DNA of 41,609 bases from DATMFV01 sp964651005 (GCA_964651005.1 CAZYVL010000009.1:1-41609), one strand, 5' to 3'; numbered from the stretch's first letter, positions 7,740 to 15,137 are shown. Program-made: numbers and translations. Notes: generated by a model not told the origin, from the sequence alone.

Positions 7740-8752
7740 CGCCCCTCCGCATCGGCATCCTCGGCGCCGGGAGCTTCGGGACGGCGCTGGCGTTCCTCGC
7801 CTCCTCCGCGCCCGAGCCGCGCCGCGTCGTGCTCTGGGGGCGCGACCCGAAGCAGGTGGAGCAACTCCGCCGCTCGCGGATCAACACCCCGTACCTTCCC
7901 GGCATCGCCCTGCCCGAAAACGTCCTTCCCACGCCGGAGATCGCCGAAGCCGCCGACGCGGAGGTGATCCTCGTGACGCCCCCCTCCTTCGGCCTCCGCG
8001 ACGTGGCGCGGCAACTCGCCGAGGCAAAACCGCGCGGCATCCTCGTCTCCTGCACCAAGGGGATCGAGCGCGGCAGCGGCCTGCGGATGAGCCAGATCCT
8101 GCGCGAGGCGCTGCCGGGCAACCCGGTTGCCGTCCTCTCCGGCCCGAGCCACGCCGAGGAGCTGGCGCGCGGCATCCCCGCCGCCGTGGTGCTCGGGTGC
8201 GAGGAAGAACCGCTCGCCGAGCGGCTCCAGAAAATGCTGAGCCTCCCGTCGCTGCGCATCTACACCAGCTCCGACGTCGCGGGGATCGAGCTGGGCGGCG
8301 CGCTCAAGAACATCTTCGCCCTGGCCGCCGGGGTGGGCGACGGCCTCGGCTTCGGCGACAACACCAAGGCGGCGCTAGTGACGCGCAGCGTCGTGGAGAT
8401 GACGCGGCTCGGCGTGGCAATGGGCGGGCGCGCGGAGACGTTTCACGGCCTGAGCGGAATGGGCGATCTGATGGTCACCTGTTTCTCCCGGCACAGCCGC
8501 AACCGCGCCGTGGGCGAGCGGCTCGGGCGAGGGGAAAGGGCGGAAGCCATCGCGGCGTCGATGCAGATGGTGGCCGAGGGAGTGCCGACCACCCTGAGCG
8601 CCTACGAGTGCGCCCGGCGTTTCGGCCTGGAAACGCCGATCATCGACGCGGTGCACAGCCTTCTCCACCAGAACAAATCGCCCCGGGAAGTCCTCGCGGA
8701 AATCCTCTCCCGCGAGCCGAAGCCGGAGCGGGCGCCCCGCCTCAATCACTGA
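7736..8752 (+). CDS. gpsA: NAD(P)-dependent glycerol-3-phosphate dehydrogenase
   Basis: Reduces dihydroxyacetone phosphate to sn-glycerol-3-phosphate in the cytosol, supplying PlsY, whose gene lies immediately upstream and overlaps by 4 bp. The 338-aa product has the dinucleotide loop GILGAGSFGTALA, the LSGPSHAEELARG motif, and the catalytic lysine and substrate region in GGALKNIFALAAGVGDGLGF. GLSGMGDLMVTCFS follows. An AAAGGA Shine-Dalgarno-like stretch sits about 8 nt before the ATG. The gene converges with the small gene at 8759-8992 with only 6 bp between stops. Confidence 0.96.
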   Translation: MTPLRIGILGAGSFGTALAFLASSAPEPRRVVLWGRDPKQVEQLRRSRINTPYLPGIALPENVLPTPEIAEAADAEVILVTPPSFGLRDVARQLAEAKPRGILVSCTKGIERGSGLRMSQILREALPGNPVAVLSGPSHAEELARGIPAAVVLGCEEEPLAERLQKMLSLPSLRIYTSSDVAGIELGGALKNIFALAAGVGDGLGFGDNTKAALVTRSVVEMTRLGVAMGGRAETFHGLSGMGDLMVTCFSRHSRNRAVGERLGRGERAEAIAASMQMVAEGVPTTLSAYECARRFGLETPIIDAVHSLLHQNKSPREVLAEILSREPKPERAPRLNH

Positions 8753-8758
8753 CCCGCC

Positions 8759-8992
8759 TCAGTTATTGGTGAAATAGTGCCGCTCGGCCTCCCGCCAGTC
8801 AGCCGTTTCATCGCCCGGCTGGTTGTTGCCGCGCCGGATCAGCCAGATTTCGTGCGCTTCCTGCCGGATCATCTCGATCTGGTAGGCCGCGATCTCCTCC
8901 GGCGTCTGCCGCCCGATCGCATGTTCCGCCCCGCCCTGCCGCTCCTCTTCCACATCCTGAACATCGCGGGAGGCGCGGCGCGCGCGTGTCAC
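8759..8992 (-). CDS. DUF2934-like small protein
   Basis: A 77-aa protein if translation starts at GTG 8992, which overlaps the ilvA stop as GTGA; earlier GTG/TTG codons at 9001 and 9016 are also possible. The C-terminal half (TPEEIAAYQIEMIRQEAHEI, then WLIRRG..., ending ADWREAERHYF) has the recalled DUF2934 pattern: a helix with R..A..IW, a short acidic linker, and 'W..AE'. Function of that family is unknown. The overlap with ilvA implies co-transcription and coupling, but nothing in the protein links it to isoleucine metabolism. Confidence 0.6.
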   Translation of the reverse strand: MTRARRASRDVQDVEEERQGGAEHAIGRQTPEEIAAYQIEMIRQEAHEIWLIRRGNNQPGDETADWREAERHYFTNN

Positions 8993-10284
8993 GCCCCGCA
9001 CGAACCTTCCAGGCAAACCCCCTCTTGCGCGAGACGGCGGTTCACCTCGTCGATGTGGTCGCGGTCGCGCGTTTCCACCGTGCAGAGGACATGGACGGAG
9101 GAGAGGTCCGGCCCGGCGAAGGTGCGGTTGTGGACGATCTCCGTCACGTTCGCGCCCGCCGCCGCGAGAACGGCGGAAAGATGCGCGAGACTCCCCGGGC
9201 GGTCGGCGATCAGCGCGTTGAAGCGGTAGAGCCGCCCGTCTGCCGCGAGGCCGCGCTCCACCACCCGGCTGTGGGCCAGCGGGTCGATGTTGCCGCCGGT
9301 CAGCGGGATGACGACTTTCTTCCCCGCCAGCTCCGGGACGGCCCCGGAGAGGAGCGCCGCCAGCGCCGTCGCGCCCGCGCCCTCGACCACCGCCTTCTCC
9401 CGCTCCGCGAGCCGCAGGATGGCGAGCGCGATGGCGTCTTCGCGCACGGTCACCACGCGATCCACCCGCCCGGCGGCGAACCGCAACGGTTCGCTCCCCG
9501 CCCGCGCCACCGCGAGGCCGTCGGCCAGGGTGAAGCGGGAGGGGATCTCCACGGGCTTCCCGGCAGACAGCGCGGCGGCGAAGCAGGCGGCGTTCTCCGG
9601 CTCCACGCCGATGATCTCCACGCCCGGCTTGAGCGTCCGCAGCACCGTGGCCACGCCCGCGAGCAGCCCGCCTCCGCCGACCGGGAGGAGAATCGCTTCC
9701 AGCCCCGGCACCTGGTCGAGCACCTCCAGCGCGAGCGTCCCCTGCCCGGCGATGACGTTGCGGTCGTCAAAGGGCGGGATGTATGTGAGCCCCCGCTCGG
9801 CGGCGAGCGCGTCCGCTGTGGCGCGCGCCTCCTCGAAGGTATCCCCGCGCAGGAGGACTTCCGCCCCGAGGCGGCGGCAGGTCGCCACCTTGACGAGCGG
9901 GGCGAAGCGCGGCATCACCACCGTCACGCCGATCCCAAGCGCCCGCCCGTGCCACGCCAGCCCCAGCGCGTGGTTGCCCGCCGAAGCGGCCACCACCCCG
10001 CGCGCCGCCTTTTCCCGGGAGAGGAGCGCCAGGGCGTTGCGCGCGCCGCGTTCCTTGAAGCTCCCGGTGCGTTGCAGGTACTCCCTCTTGCAGAAAACCG
10101 TACACCCGGCGATCTCCGAGAGCGCCGCCGATTCCGTGCACGGCGTCTCCAGGATCGCCCCGGCGAGGCGCTCCCGGGCGGCAAAAATTTCCGAAACCGG
10201 CAGTTCGGCCCCGGCGGGAGAGGGACGGGGCGGCGGGACGGGGCGGCGACGGGGTGAGGCGGGTTCGGCGGCGAGTGTTGGCAT
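8989..10284 (-). CDS. ilvA: Threonine dehydratase (threonine ammonia-lyase)
   Basis: PLP enzyme that deaminates threonine to 2-oxobutanoate, the committed step of isoleucine synthesis. The 431-aa product has the PLP lysine at about residue 77 in QRTGSFKERGARNAL, the SAGNHALG substrate loop, the phosphate-binding loop PVGGGGLLAG, and late PLP contacts in PLTGGNID. One C-terminal ACT domain follows (RLYRFNALIADRPGSLAHLS), as in shorter IlvA/TdcB-type enzymes. ATG 10284 was chosen because it is the nearest start to the conserved region; the frame is open much further upstream, but that stretch contains a terminator and a leader-peptide gene. The N-terminal 30 residues are Pro/Arg-rich. The upstream leader indicates isoleucine-responsive attenuation. 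Confidence 0.94.
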   Translation of the reverse strand: MPTLAAEPASPRRRPVPPPRPSPAGAELPVSEIFAARERLAGAILETPCTESAALSEIAGCTVFCKREYLQRTGSFKERGARNALALLSREKAARGVVAASAGNHALGLAWHGRALGIGVTVVMPRFAPLVKVATCRRLGAEVLLRGDTFEEARATADALAAERGLTYIPPFDDRNVIAGQGTLALEVLDQVPGLEAILLPVGGGGLLAGVATVLRTLKPGVEIIGVEPENAACFAAALSAGKPVEIPSRFTLADGLAVARAGSEPLRFAAGRVDRVVTVREDAIALAILRLAEREKAVVEGAGATALAALLSGAVPELAGKKVVIPLTGGNIDPLAHSRVVERGLAADGRLYRFNALIADRPGSLAHLSAVLAAAGANVTEIVHNRTFAGPDLSSVHVLCTVETRDRDHIDEVNRRLAQEGVCLEGSCGA

Positions 10285-10345
10285 AAAAGGGAAGTTTGGG
10301 ATGGAAAAGCGGGTGGAAAGAGGCGGAGAAGGGAGGCACGAAGGC

Positions 10346-10375
10346 AAAAAAAAGCCCCGGGCGAAAGGCCCGGGG
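10346..10375 (-). terminator. Intrinsic terminator in the ilvA leader (attenuator)
   Basis: On the minus strand CCCCGGGC (10375-10368) pairs perfectly with GCCCGGGG (10362-10355) around a 5-nt loop, followed by eight U (10353-10346). It lies 26 nt after the leader-peptide stop and about 60 nt before the ilvA start, so it must be read through for ilvA expression. The loop and descending arm (10358-10368) can instead pair with 10422-10431 inside the leader-peptide region: 10 bp including one G-U, with one bulged base. That pairing would break the terminator. Confidence 0.85.
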
Positions 10376-10400
10376 TTCAGGAAAACCGGCGATCTCGATT

Positions 10401-10481
10401 TCAGCCAAGACGCGCGGCGATCCCTTGCCCGGGGCGGGCAATGATGGCAATCATCATGGCTGGAATCGCGGCGAAAAACAT
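10401..10481 (-). CDS. ilvA leader peptide (Ile-rich, attenuation control)
   Basis: A 26-codon reading frame, ATG 10481 to TGA 10401, starting MFFAAIPAMMIAII. Five of 26 residues are Ile (positions 6, 11, 13, 14, 21) and one is Leu; Ile13-Ile14 are adjacent. A hairpin (TTGCCCG/CGGGCAA, 10425-10431 with 10435-10441) begins right after codon Ile14, the place for a pause hairpin. A ribosome stalled on Ile13/14 would mask its 5' arm and free the 3' arm to form the antiterminator. A ribosome reaching the stop would cover it and let the terminator form. No Shine-Dalgarno sequence is visible; initiation may be near-leaderless. Confidence 0.8.
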   Translation of the reverse strand: MFFAAIPAMMIAIIARPGQGIAARLG

Positions 10482-10496
10482 CGGTTGGCGAGGCGT

Positions 10497-10526
10497 ACTC
10501 TCGCGCCACGGGGAGGGCGCTGTCAA
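10497..10526 (-). promoter_or_regulatory. Probable ilvA leader promoter
   Basis: Perfect -35 hexamer TTGACA (10526-10521), 18-bp spacer, weak -10 GAGAGT (10502-10497). The predicted transcript would start near 10490, only about 9 nt before the leader-peptide ATG. The -10 is poor, so the call rests on the -35 and its position. Confidence 0.4.
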
Positions 10527-10592
10527 GGGGGAAGCCGAAAAGCCGAAAATCAACCCGCGCGGCGGCGGCTTCGCATACGAAGGGTTTGCAAA

Positions 10593-10620
10593 TTGACACC
10601 ACAAGATGTTGTGGTAAATC
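10593..10620 (+). promoter_or_regulatory. nrdR promoter
   Basis: TTGACA at 10593-10598, 16-bp spacer, TAAATC at 10615-10620, with the nrdR ATG 26 bp beyond. The spacer is almost wholly occupied by the palindrome at 10599-10614. Confidence 0.5.
10599..10614 (+). promoter_or_regulatory. NrdR box between -35 and -10 of nrdR
   Basis: CCACAAGATGTTGTGG is a palindrome with 6-bp perfect arms. It matches 13 of 16 positions of the NrdR-box consensus as I recall it (acaCwAtATaTwGtgt), including the invariant C.A.AT.T.G core. Bound NrdR would block RNA polymerase, implying autoregulation. A second, much weaker palindrome (CTTCGCATACGAAG, 10569-10582) is centred exactly 31 bp upstream, the usual phase of paired NrdR boxes, but it matches the consensus poorly. 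Confidence 0.65.
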
Positions 10621-10645
10621 GGTTTCTGGCTTACCAAATAACCCA

Positions 10646-11140
10646 ATGCGCTGTCCCAAGTGTGCCAACCAGGAAGACCGGGTGATCGATTCGCGCGCCT
10701 CGCGCGACGGCGCCTCCATCCGGCGGCGGCGCGAGTGTACCCAGTGTCTGCACCGTTTCACGACCTACGAAGAGATCGAACGGGCGGAACTGCGCGTCAT
10801 CAAGCGCGACGGGCGGAGCGAACCGTTCGACCGCAACAAGCTCGTGGCGGGCCTGACGAAAGCGTGCGAAAAGCGGCCCATTTCCTTCGAGGCGATCGAA
10901 AAAGCGGTCGAAGAGATCCAGAACGATCTGGAGGCGAATCATGGCCGGGAGATCGCCTCCAGTGTGATCGGGGGCAAGGTGATGGAAAAGCTGCACGCGC
11001 TCGATGAAGTCGCCTACGTCCGCTACGCCTCCGTCTACCGGCATTTTCAGGACATCGGGGAATTTATCGACGAAATCCAGAGCCTGGAGCGCCGCTCCAA
11101 GACAAAGACGAGCGTGCTCCAAACCGAACTCTTCAAATGA
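10646..11140 (+). CDS. nrdR: Transcriptional repressor NrdR
   Basis: Zinc-ribbon/ATP-cone repressor of ribonucleotide reductase genes that senses ATP/dATP. The 164-aa product has the zinc cysteines CPKC (3-6) and CTQC (31-34), then an ATP-cone with VIKRDGRSEPFDRNKL and the closing helix DEVAYVRYASVYRHFQDI. Length is typical (about 150-165 aa). ATG 10646 was chosen because NrdR proteins start 'MRCPxC'; the frame is open to 10586, but that would read through the promoter and NrdR box. The stop overlaps the next gene's start as ATGA. No ribonucleotide reductase gene lies in the window. Confidence 0.96.
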   Translation: MRCPKCANQEDRVIDSRASRDGASIRRRRECTQCLHRFTTYEEIERAELRVIKRDGRSEPFDRNKLVAGLTKACEKRPISFEAIEKAVEEIQNDLEANHGREIASSVIGGKVMEKLHALDEVAYVRYASVYRHFQDIGEFIDEIQSLERRSKTKTSVLQTELFK

Positions 11141-11697
11141 TCGCCCTGGCCGATGGCATTCCCCTCGTGCAGCTCGACGACGGCCAGGTGGCGGTCTTCG
11201 AGCGGGGCTGGCTGCTGCGCGCGCTCGTGCGGGCCGCCGCCAAGGCGGGCTACCCGCGCTGGTGGCTCGCGGAGCATGTCACCGAGAGCGTGACCGCCTA
11301 CCTCGCCCTCCAGTATGAGGGGAACGTCGTCACCATCCCGCAACTGGTCCGCGCGGTGCAATCGGTGCTCCAGGTGATCGGCTACGCGGAGATCGCCCCG
11401 CATGTCGCCCCGGACACTCCGGGCGCGCGGCTCTCCCTGGTGGAACTCGTCCGGGAGGCGGGCACCGGCTACGAACTGGCGTTCTTCGACCGCCTTGGGC
11501 GGCAGCTCCAGGCTTTGCTCAGGAACGGGGCGACCTATCTGGAACTCACCGGCCTGGCTCCCTGTGTCAAGACCTTGCGCGCCCGTAAATGCTGGAGCCG
11601 GGGGTGTGATGCGCTCCAGGCGGAGATCGTCTCCTTCGTGCGCACGCAAACCTGCAACGTGCCGGTGCAGGAAGAGATCAGCGTGCGGCTGATGTGA
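11137..11697 (+). CDS. NrdR-coupled protein with divergent ATP-cone-like N-terminus
   Basis: A 186-aa protein with no family I can name, starting inside the nrdR stop (ATGA), so it is translationally coupled to it. Residues 11-95 follow the ATP-cone layout of NrdR: a 'DDGQVAVFERGWLLRALVRA' stretch in place of 'RDGRxEPFDRxKL', then two helices, a 'VVTIPQLVRAVQSVL' helix, and 'IGYAEIAPHV' where ATP-cones have 'VAYVRYASVY'. The C-terminal half has clustered cysteines (PCVKTLRARKCWSRGCDAL) that could bind metal. The fold assignment is inference from pattern, not from a search. A role in nucleotide sensing with NrdR is plausible from position alone. Confidence 0.65.
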   Translation: MIALADGIPLVQLDDGQVAVFERGWLLRALVRAAAKAGYPRWWLAEHVTESVTAYLALQYEGNVVTIPQLVRAVQSVLQVIGYAEIAPHVAPDTPGARLSLVELVREAGTGYELAFFDRLGRQLQALLRNGATYLELTGLAPCVKTLRARKCWSRGCDALQAEIVSFVRTQTCNVPVQEEISVRLM

Positions 11698-11705
11698 ACG
11701 GGAGG

Positions 11706-11749
11706 GAGGGGCCGAGAGGCTGAGAGGGGCTGAGGGGCTGAGGGGCCGA
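11706..11749. repeat. Short GGGGCTGA tandem repeat
   Basis: Imperfect 8-bp units, clearest at 11726-11733, 11734-11741 and 11742-11749 (last with one change), fill most of the gap between two convergent genes. Probably a slippage tract. Confidence 0.6.
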
Positions 11750-12010
11750 TCAGGACGCCAGCGAAGGGAGTTCCCCTTCGGCGTGGCTCTCCTCCATCCA
11801 GACCGCGCGGTTGAGCAACGGGCGGCCAGGGATGAACGGGAGGATCGGCGGGATCGCCTCGCTGACCGCCATCCAGTCGGCAAGCCCTTTGTACCAGGCC
11901 TGGTCGCTGTGGGAGACAAGACCTTCCTCGATGGCTTCAATCAACGCCAGGATCGAGTAGGTCGCGATGACTTCTCCACTGCGGCCAATATAGATTTTCA
12001 GATCGTTCAT
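11750..12010 (-). CDS. GYF_2 (DUF4339) domain protein
   Basis: An 86-aa protein starting MNDLKIYIGRSGEVIATYS. It has the GYF_2 pattern: an opening 'IYIGRxG' strand, a helix 'ALIEAIEEGLVS', then 'DQAWYKGLADWMAVSEAI' with the characteristic W-x6-W spacing. Such domains bind proline-rich peptides or tether membrane proteins; here the domain stands alone with a 30-residue tail and no membrane segment. ATG 12010 was chosen as the only start near the domain. The next gene in the same direction (the efflux lipoprotein) lies about 100 bp upstream. Confidence 0.75.
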   Translation of the reverse strand: MNDLKIYIGRSGEVIATYSILALIEAIEEGLVSHSDQAWYKGLADWMAVSEAIPPILPFIPGRPLLNRAVWMEESHAEGELPSLAS

Positions 12011-12110
12011 GGGGGCGATACGGCTTGAGGGTGAAGGGAAAAACGGGGCAACCGCCCGGATTGATAAAAAAATAGAGCATTTCTCGTGCCGTGTCCCCCC
12101 GGCTCTGGCC

Positions 12111-13616
12111 TTACTTCTTTGCCTTCCCCCGCGCCGGTTCCTCCATCCAGCCACCTCCCAGGGCGCGGTAGAGATCGACGACCGCCAGCAACTGGTTGAG
12201 CCGGGTCTGCGCGAGCGCAAGCTGGGCCGGGAAGAGCTGCTGCTGCGCTTCGAGCACCTCATAGTAGGTGGAAATCCCGATGGTGTAGCGGTCCGTGGCG
12301 AGCTTGACGGACTGCTGGAGCGCCTGAACCTGCGTCTCCTGCTGGACGCGGACCTCGGCGTACCGGTCGCGGGCGCTCAGGGCGTTGGACACCTCGCCGA
12401 AGGCGTTGAGGGCGATGCGCTCGTAGTCGAGCACCGCCTCGTGCCACCGCGCCTTCGTCTCCTTGTAGACGCCGACGAGGCGGCCCCCCTGGAAGATCGG
12501 GCCGTTGAGCGCCCCGCCCAGGTTCCAGATGTTCCACGTCCCGTTGGTGATCTTGTCGAGCGCGGGGCTGATGACACCGGCCCCGGCGGTGAGATCGACG
12601 CTCGGGAGGAAGTTCGTCACGGCGATGCCGACTTCCGCGTTCGCCGCGACGAGCCGCTGTTCGGCCTGCCGCAAGTCGGGCCGACGCTCCAGCAGGTCGC
12701 ACGGAATCCCGGCCGGGACGCGCGGCGGGGTCCGCTGGCTTACGAGGGGGCTGCCGCGTTTGATCGGCCCGGGGTGACGCCCGAGCAGGAGGCTAAGCTG
12801 GTTCTCGGTTTCGGCGATCCGCTGCTGGAGAAGCGGGACCGCCGCCGCCGCGTTGGCGAGCGAGGCGGTGCCGCGGGAAACCTCCAGATCGGAGGCGACC
12901 CCGCCCGCCTGCTGCTTGGTAAAGAGATCGAGCGTCTGCTTGAAGGACCCCATCGCCTCGCGCGAGACGGCCAGCTCCTCGTCGAGCGCCCGCAGTTCGA
13001 AGTAGGTGCGCGCCACTTCCGTCACGAGGCTCTGCACCACGCCCCGGCGCGCTTCCTCGGTCGCCAGCAAGGCAGCCAGCGCGGCTTCATTGGAGCGGCG
13101 GATGCGGCCCCAGAGGTCGATTTCCCACGAAGCCGCCGCCTGGATGCTAAACGTGTTGGTGGTCGGCCCCGAAACGTCCCGCTCCGGCGTGCTCACCCCG
13201 GGGAGGGTCACGGCGGTGCTGCCGATGTTGAGCGTGGCCGGCGGCGTGCTGGTGGCCGGGATGGTCTGGCCCCGCTGCCGCGCGCGTTCGGCCCCGCCCG
13301 AGTAGCCGATCTGCGGGAAAAACGCGGCCCGCGCCTGGAGCTTCCGCGCCCGCGCCTGCTCCACGCGGCTGATGGCGATCTTGAGGTCGTAGTTGTTCCG
13401 CAGCGACTCGGCGATGAGATCCTGAAGCACCGGGTCCTTGAAGACCTTCCACCACGGCATGCAGGCGAGCGACTCGCGCGTGGGCGCTTCCTTCTGGCCG
13501 CGAAACACCTCCGGGGCGGGAACGGCGGGCCGACGGTAATTGGGGCCAAGGGCGCAACCGGCAAAGAGACCTACGGCGAGGAGAGAGGTGAACTGGAGAA
13601 CCCGGGAAGAATGCAT
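12111..13616 (-). CDS. RND-type outer-membrane efflux lipoprotein (NodT/OprM family)
   Basis: A 501-aa TolC-like outer-membrane channel. The signal peptide ends in a lipobox (LFAGC, cysteine at residue 21), followed by the family hallmark GPNYRRPAVPAPEVF. Two OEP repeats of long helices and strands follow: first copy around WEIDLWGRIRRSNEAALAAL, and a middle RRPDLRQAEQRLVAANAEVG motif. ATG 13616 starts the signal peptide; the frame upstream lacks one. No membrane-fusion or RND pump gene is adjacent, so partners must be elsewhere. A perfect 14-bp palindrome lies about 170 bp upstream. Confidence 0.92.
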   Translation of the reverse strand: MHSSRVLQFTSLLAVGLFAGCALGPNYRRPAVPAPEVFRGQKEAPTRESLACMPWWKVFKDPVLQDLIAESLRNNYDLKIAISRVEQARARKLQARAAFFPQIGYSGGAERARQRGQTIPATSTPPATLNIGSTAVTLPGVSTPERDVSGPTTNTFSIQAAASWEIDLWGRIRRSNEAALAALLATEEARRGVVQSLVTEVARTYFELRALDEELAVSREAMGSFKQTLDLFTKQQAGGVASDLEVSRGTASLANAAAAVPLLQQRIAETENQLSLLLGRHPGPIKRGSPLVSQRTPPRVPAGIPCDLLERRPDLRQAEQRLVAANAEVGIAVTNFLPSVDLTAGAGVISPALDKITNGTWNIWNLGGALNGPIFQGGRLVGVYKETKARWHEAVLDYERIALNAFGEVSNALSARDRYAEVRVQQETQVQALQQSVKLATDRYTIGISTYYEVLEAQQQLFPAQLALAQTRLNQLLAVVDLYRALGGGWMEEPARGKAKK

Positions 13617-13784
13617 AATTGGCGAAAGGACGCCCGCGGAATCGCGGGAGGACGCGCGAGCAGGCGCGCCCCTTTGCCCCTTGCCTGATCGTGCCTGATC
13701 CGTCACCCTCCGGGCAACTCCCGAATGCAGCCGGGAATGATTTTGGCGATTCCGGGCGCGCCCCCCTGTTTCTCAAAATCGCAT

Positions 13785-13798
13785 TCGCAAATTTGCGA
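13785..13798. promoter_or_regulatory. Perfect 14-bp palindrome, possible operator
   Basis: TCGCAAATTTGCGA in the 213-bp gap between the symporter and efflux-lipoprotein genes. Both genes are on the minus strand, so it lies after the symporter stop and upstream of the efflux gene. It is AT-centred within a GC-rich background. No regulator gene is adjacent. Confidence 0.35.
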
Positions 13799-13829
13799 TC
13801 TCTCAGAACGCAGAACGATCCGGTGGCAC

Positions 13830-15137
13830 TTACGCTTTCGCGGTCGGTTGCGGTTGCGCCGTGCCGGGCGCGTGCCGGTAGGGGGTTTCGCCCTCGGTCT
13901 TCGCGATGATCGCCGCGCCGCAACTGTCGCCGTAGATGTTCACCGCCGTCCGGCACATGTCGAGCACCCGGTCCACCGCCAGCACGAGGCCGATCGCCTC
14001 TTTCGGCAGCCCCACCGCGTTGAGGATCACCACGATGGCCACCAGGCTCGCCGCCGGGATTCCGGCGACCCCGATGGAGGTCAGCAGCGCCAGCACCACC
14101 ACCGTCAACTGCGCCGGCAGGGAGAGATCCACCCCGTAAATCTGCGCCACGAAGAGCACCACGGCGCATTCGTAAAGGGCCGTGCCGTCCATGTTCACCG
14201 TCGCCCCGAGCGGCAGCGTGAAGCTCGCCACCCGCTTGGAGATCCCCGCCCCCTTCTGCGCGCACTCCAGGTTCAGCGGCAGCGCGGCGGCGGAAGAGGC
14301 GGTCGAAAACGCCGTCAGAAGCGCGGGAGCCATCGTCCGGTAGTGGCGGCCTGCGGGTAGCCCGAACATCTTCAGAAGCAGCGGCATCGCCACGAACATA
14401 TGGAGTGCCAACCCGAGCAGCACCGTGAAGAAAAACTTCGCCAGCGGCGCGAACGCGGCAAACCCGGTCTCCATCACCGTCGTCGCCACCAACGCGAACA
14501 CGCCGTACGGAGTGAAGCGGATCACCCAGTGGGTCATCCGGATCATCACCTCGTAGCCGTCATCCCACCAGCGGGCGTACCGCTCCCGACGCTCCTCGGG
14601 GAGCTGCGTGATGAAATAGCCGAAAAGAAGGCTGAAAAAGATCACCGCCAGCATCTCGCGGTTCTGCGCGGCAACCGCCACGACGTTCTCCGGGATCATC
14701 CGCTGGAACACCCCCACGATGTCTTCTGCGCCGCGCCCCTCCATCTTGTGCGCCAGCGCCGCGCTGTCGCGCTCTGCTGCGGCGATCATCGCCTGCGAGA
14801 CTTCCGGGGCCACCTTGCCGGGGCGCAGCGTGTTGGCGCAAAAAAGCCCGATCAGCACGGCGAGCAGCGTCGTGGAGGCGTAAAAGAAGAGCGTCTTCAG
14901 GCCGAGCCGCCCGAACGCCTTTTCCTCCCCCATCTTCGAAAGCGCCGAAACCACCGCCAGGACGATCAGCGGCACCACGAGCATTTGCAGCGCGCGCAAA
15001 AACAGGTCGCCCAGAAAATCGAGGCAGGCGGCGGTTTTCAACCCGGCGATCCGGTCGGGGAGCGTCAACCCGGCCACGATGGCCAGGAGCAGCGCGATGA
15101 CGATCTTCCAGTGGAGGGCGAGGGAACGGTTCTGCAT
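13830..15137 (-). CDS. Sodium:dicarboxylate/glutamate symporter (SDF/DAACS family)
   Basis: A 435-aa inner-membrane secondary transporter for C4-dicarboxylates or acidic amino acids. It shows the N-terminal helices (KIVIALLLAIVAGLTL), a conserved hairpin in the form SSAAALPLNLE, the cation-binding PLGATVNMDGTALYE, and the substrate/cation helix DRVLDMCRTAVNIYGDSCGA. Length matches GltPh/DctA relatives. In DctA and GltP the hairpin is serine-rich (SSSTLP); here two serines are replaced by Ala. Substrate cannot be settled by eye. The C-terminal tail is short and hydrophilic. ATG 15137 directly precedes the first helix. Confidence 0.92.
   Translation of the reverse strand: MQNRSLALHWKIVIALLLAIVAGLTLPDRIAGLKTAACLDFLGDLFLRALQMLVVPLIVLAVVSALSKMGEEKAFGRLGLKTLFFYASTTLLAVLIGLFCANTLRPGKVAPEVSQAMIAAAERDSAALAHKMEGRGAEDIVGVFQRMIPENVVAVAAQNREMLAVIFFSLLFGYFITQLPEERRERYARWWDDGYEVMIRMTHWVIRFTPYGVFALVATTVMETGFAAFAPLAKFFFTVLLGLALHMFVAMPLLLKMFGLPAGRHYRTMAPALLTAFSTASSAAALPLNLECAQKGAGISKRVASFTLPLGATVNMDGTALYECAVVLFVAQIYGVDLSLPAQLTVVVLALLTSIGVAGIPAASLVAIVVILNAVGLPKEAIGLVLAVDRVLDMCRTAVNIYGDSCGAAIIAKTEGETPYRHAPGTAQPQPTAKA

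Noticed and set aside
8986..10257. Plus-strand 423-codon frame opposite ilvA
   Set aside because: Antisense shadow; composition is Arg/Gly/His-rich without motifs.
10569..10582. Second NrdR box paired with 10599-10614
   Set aside because: Correct phase (31 bp centre to centre) but the arms CTTCG/CGAAG do not match the recalled consensus, so not listed as a separate binding site.
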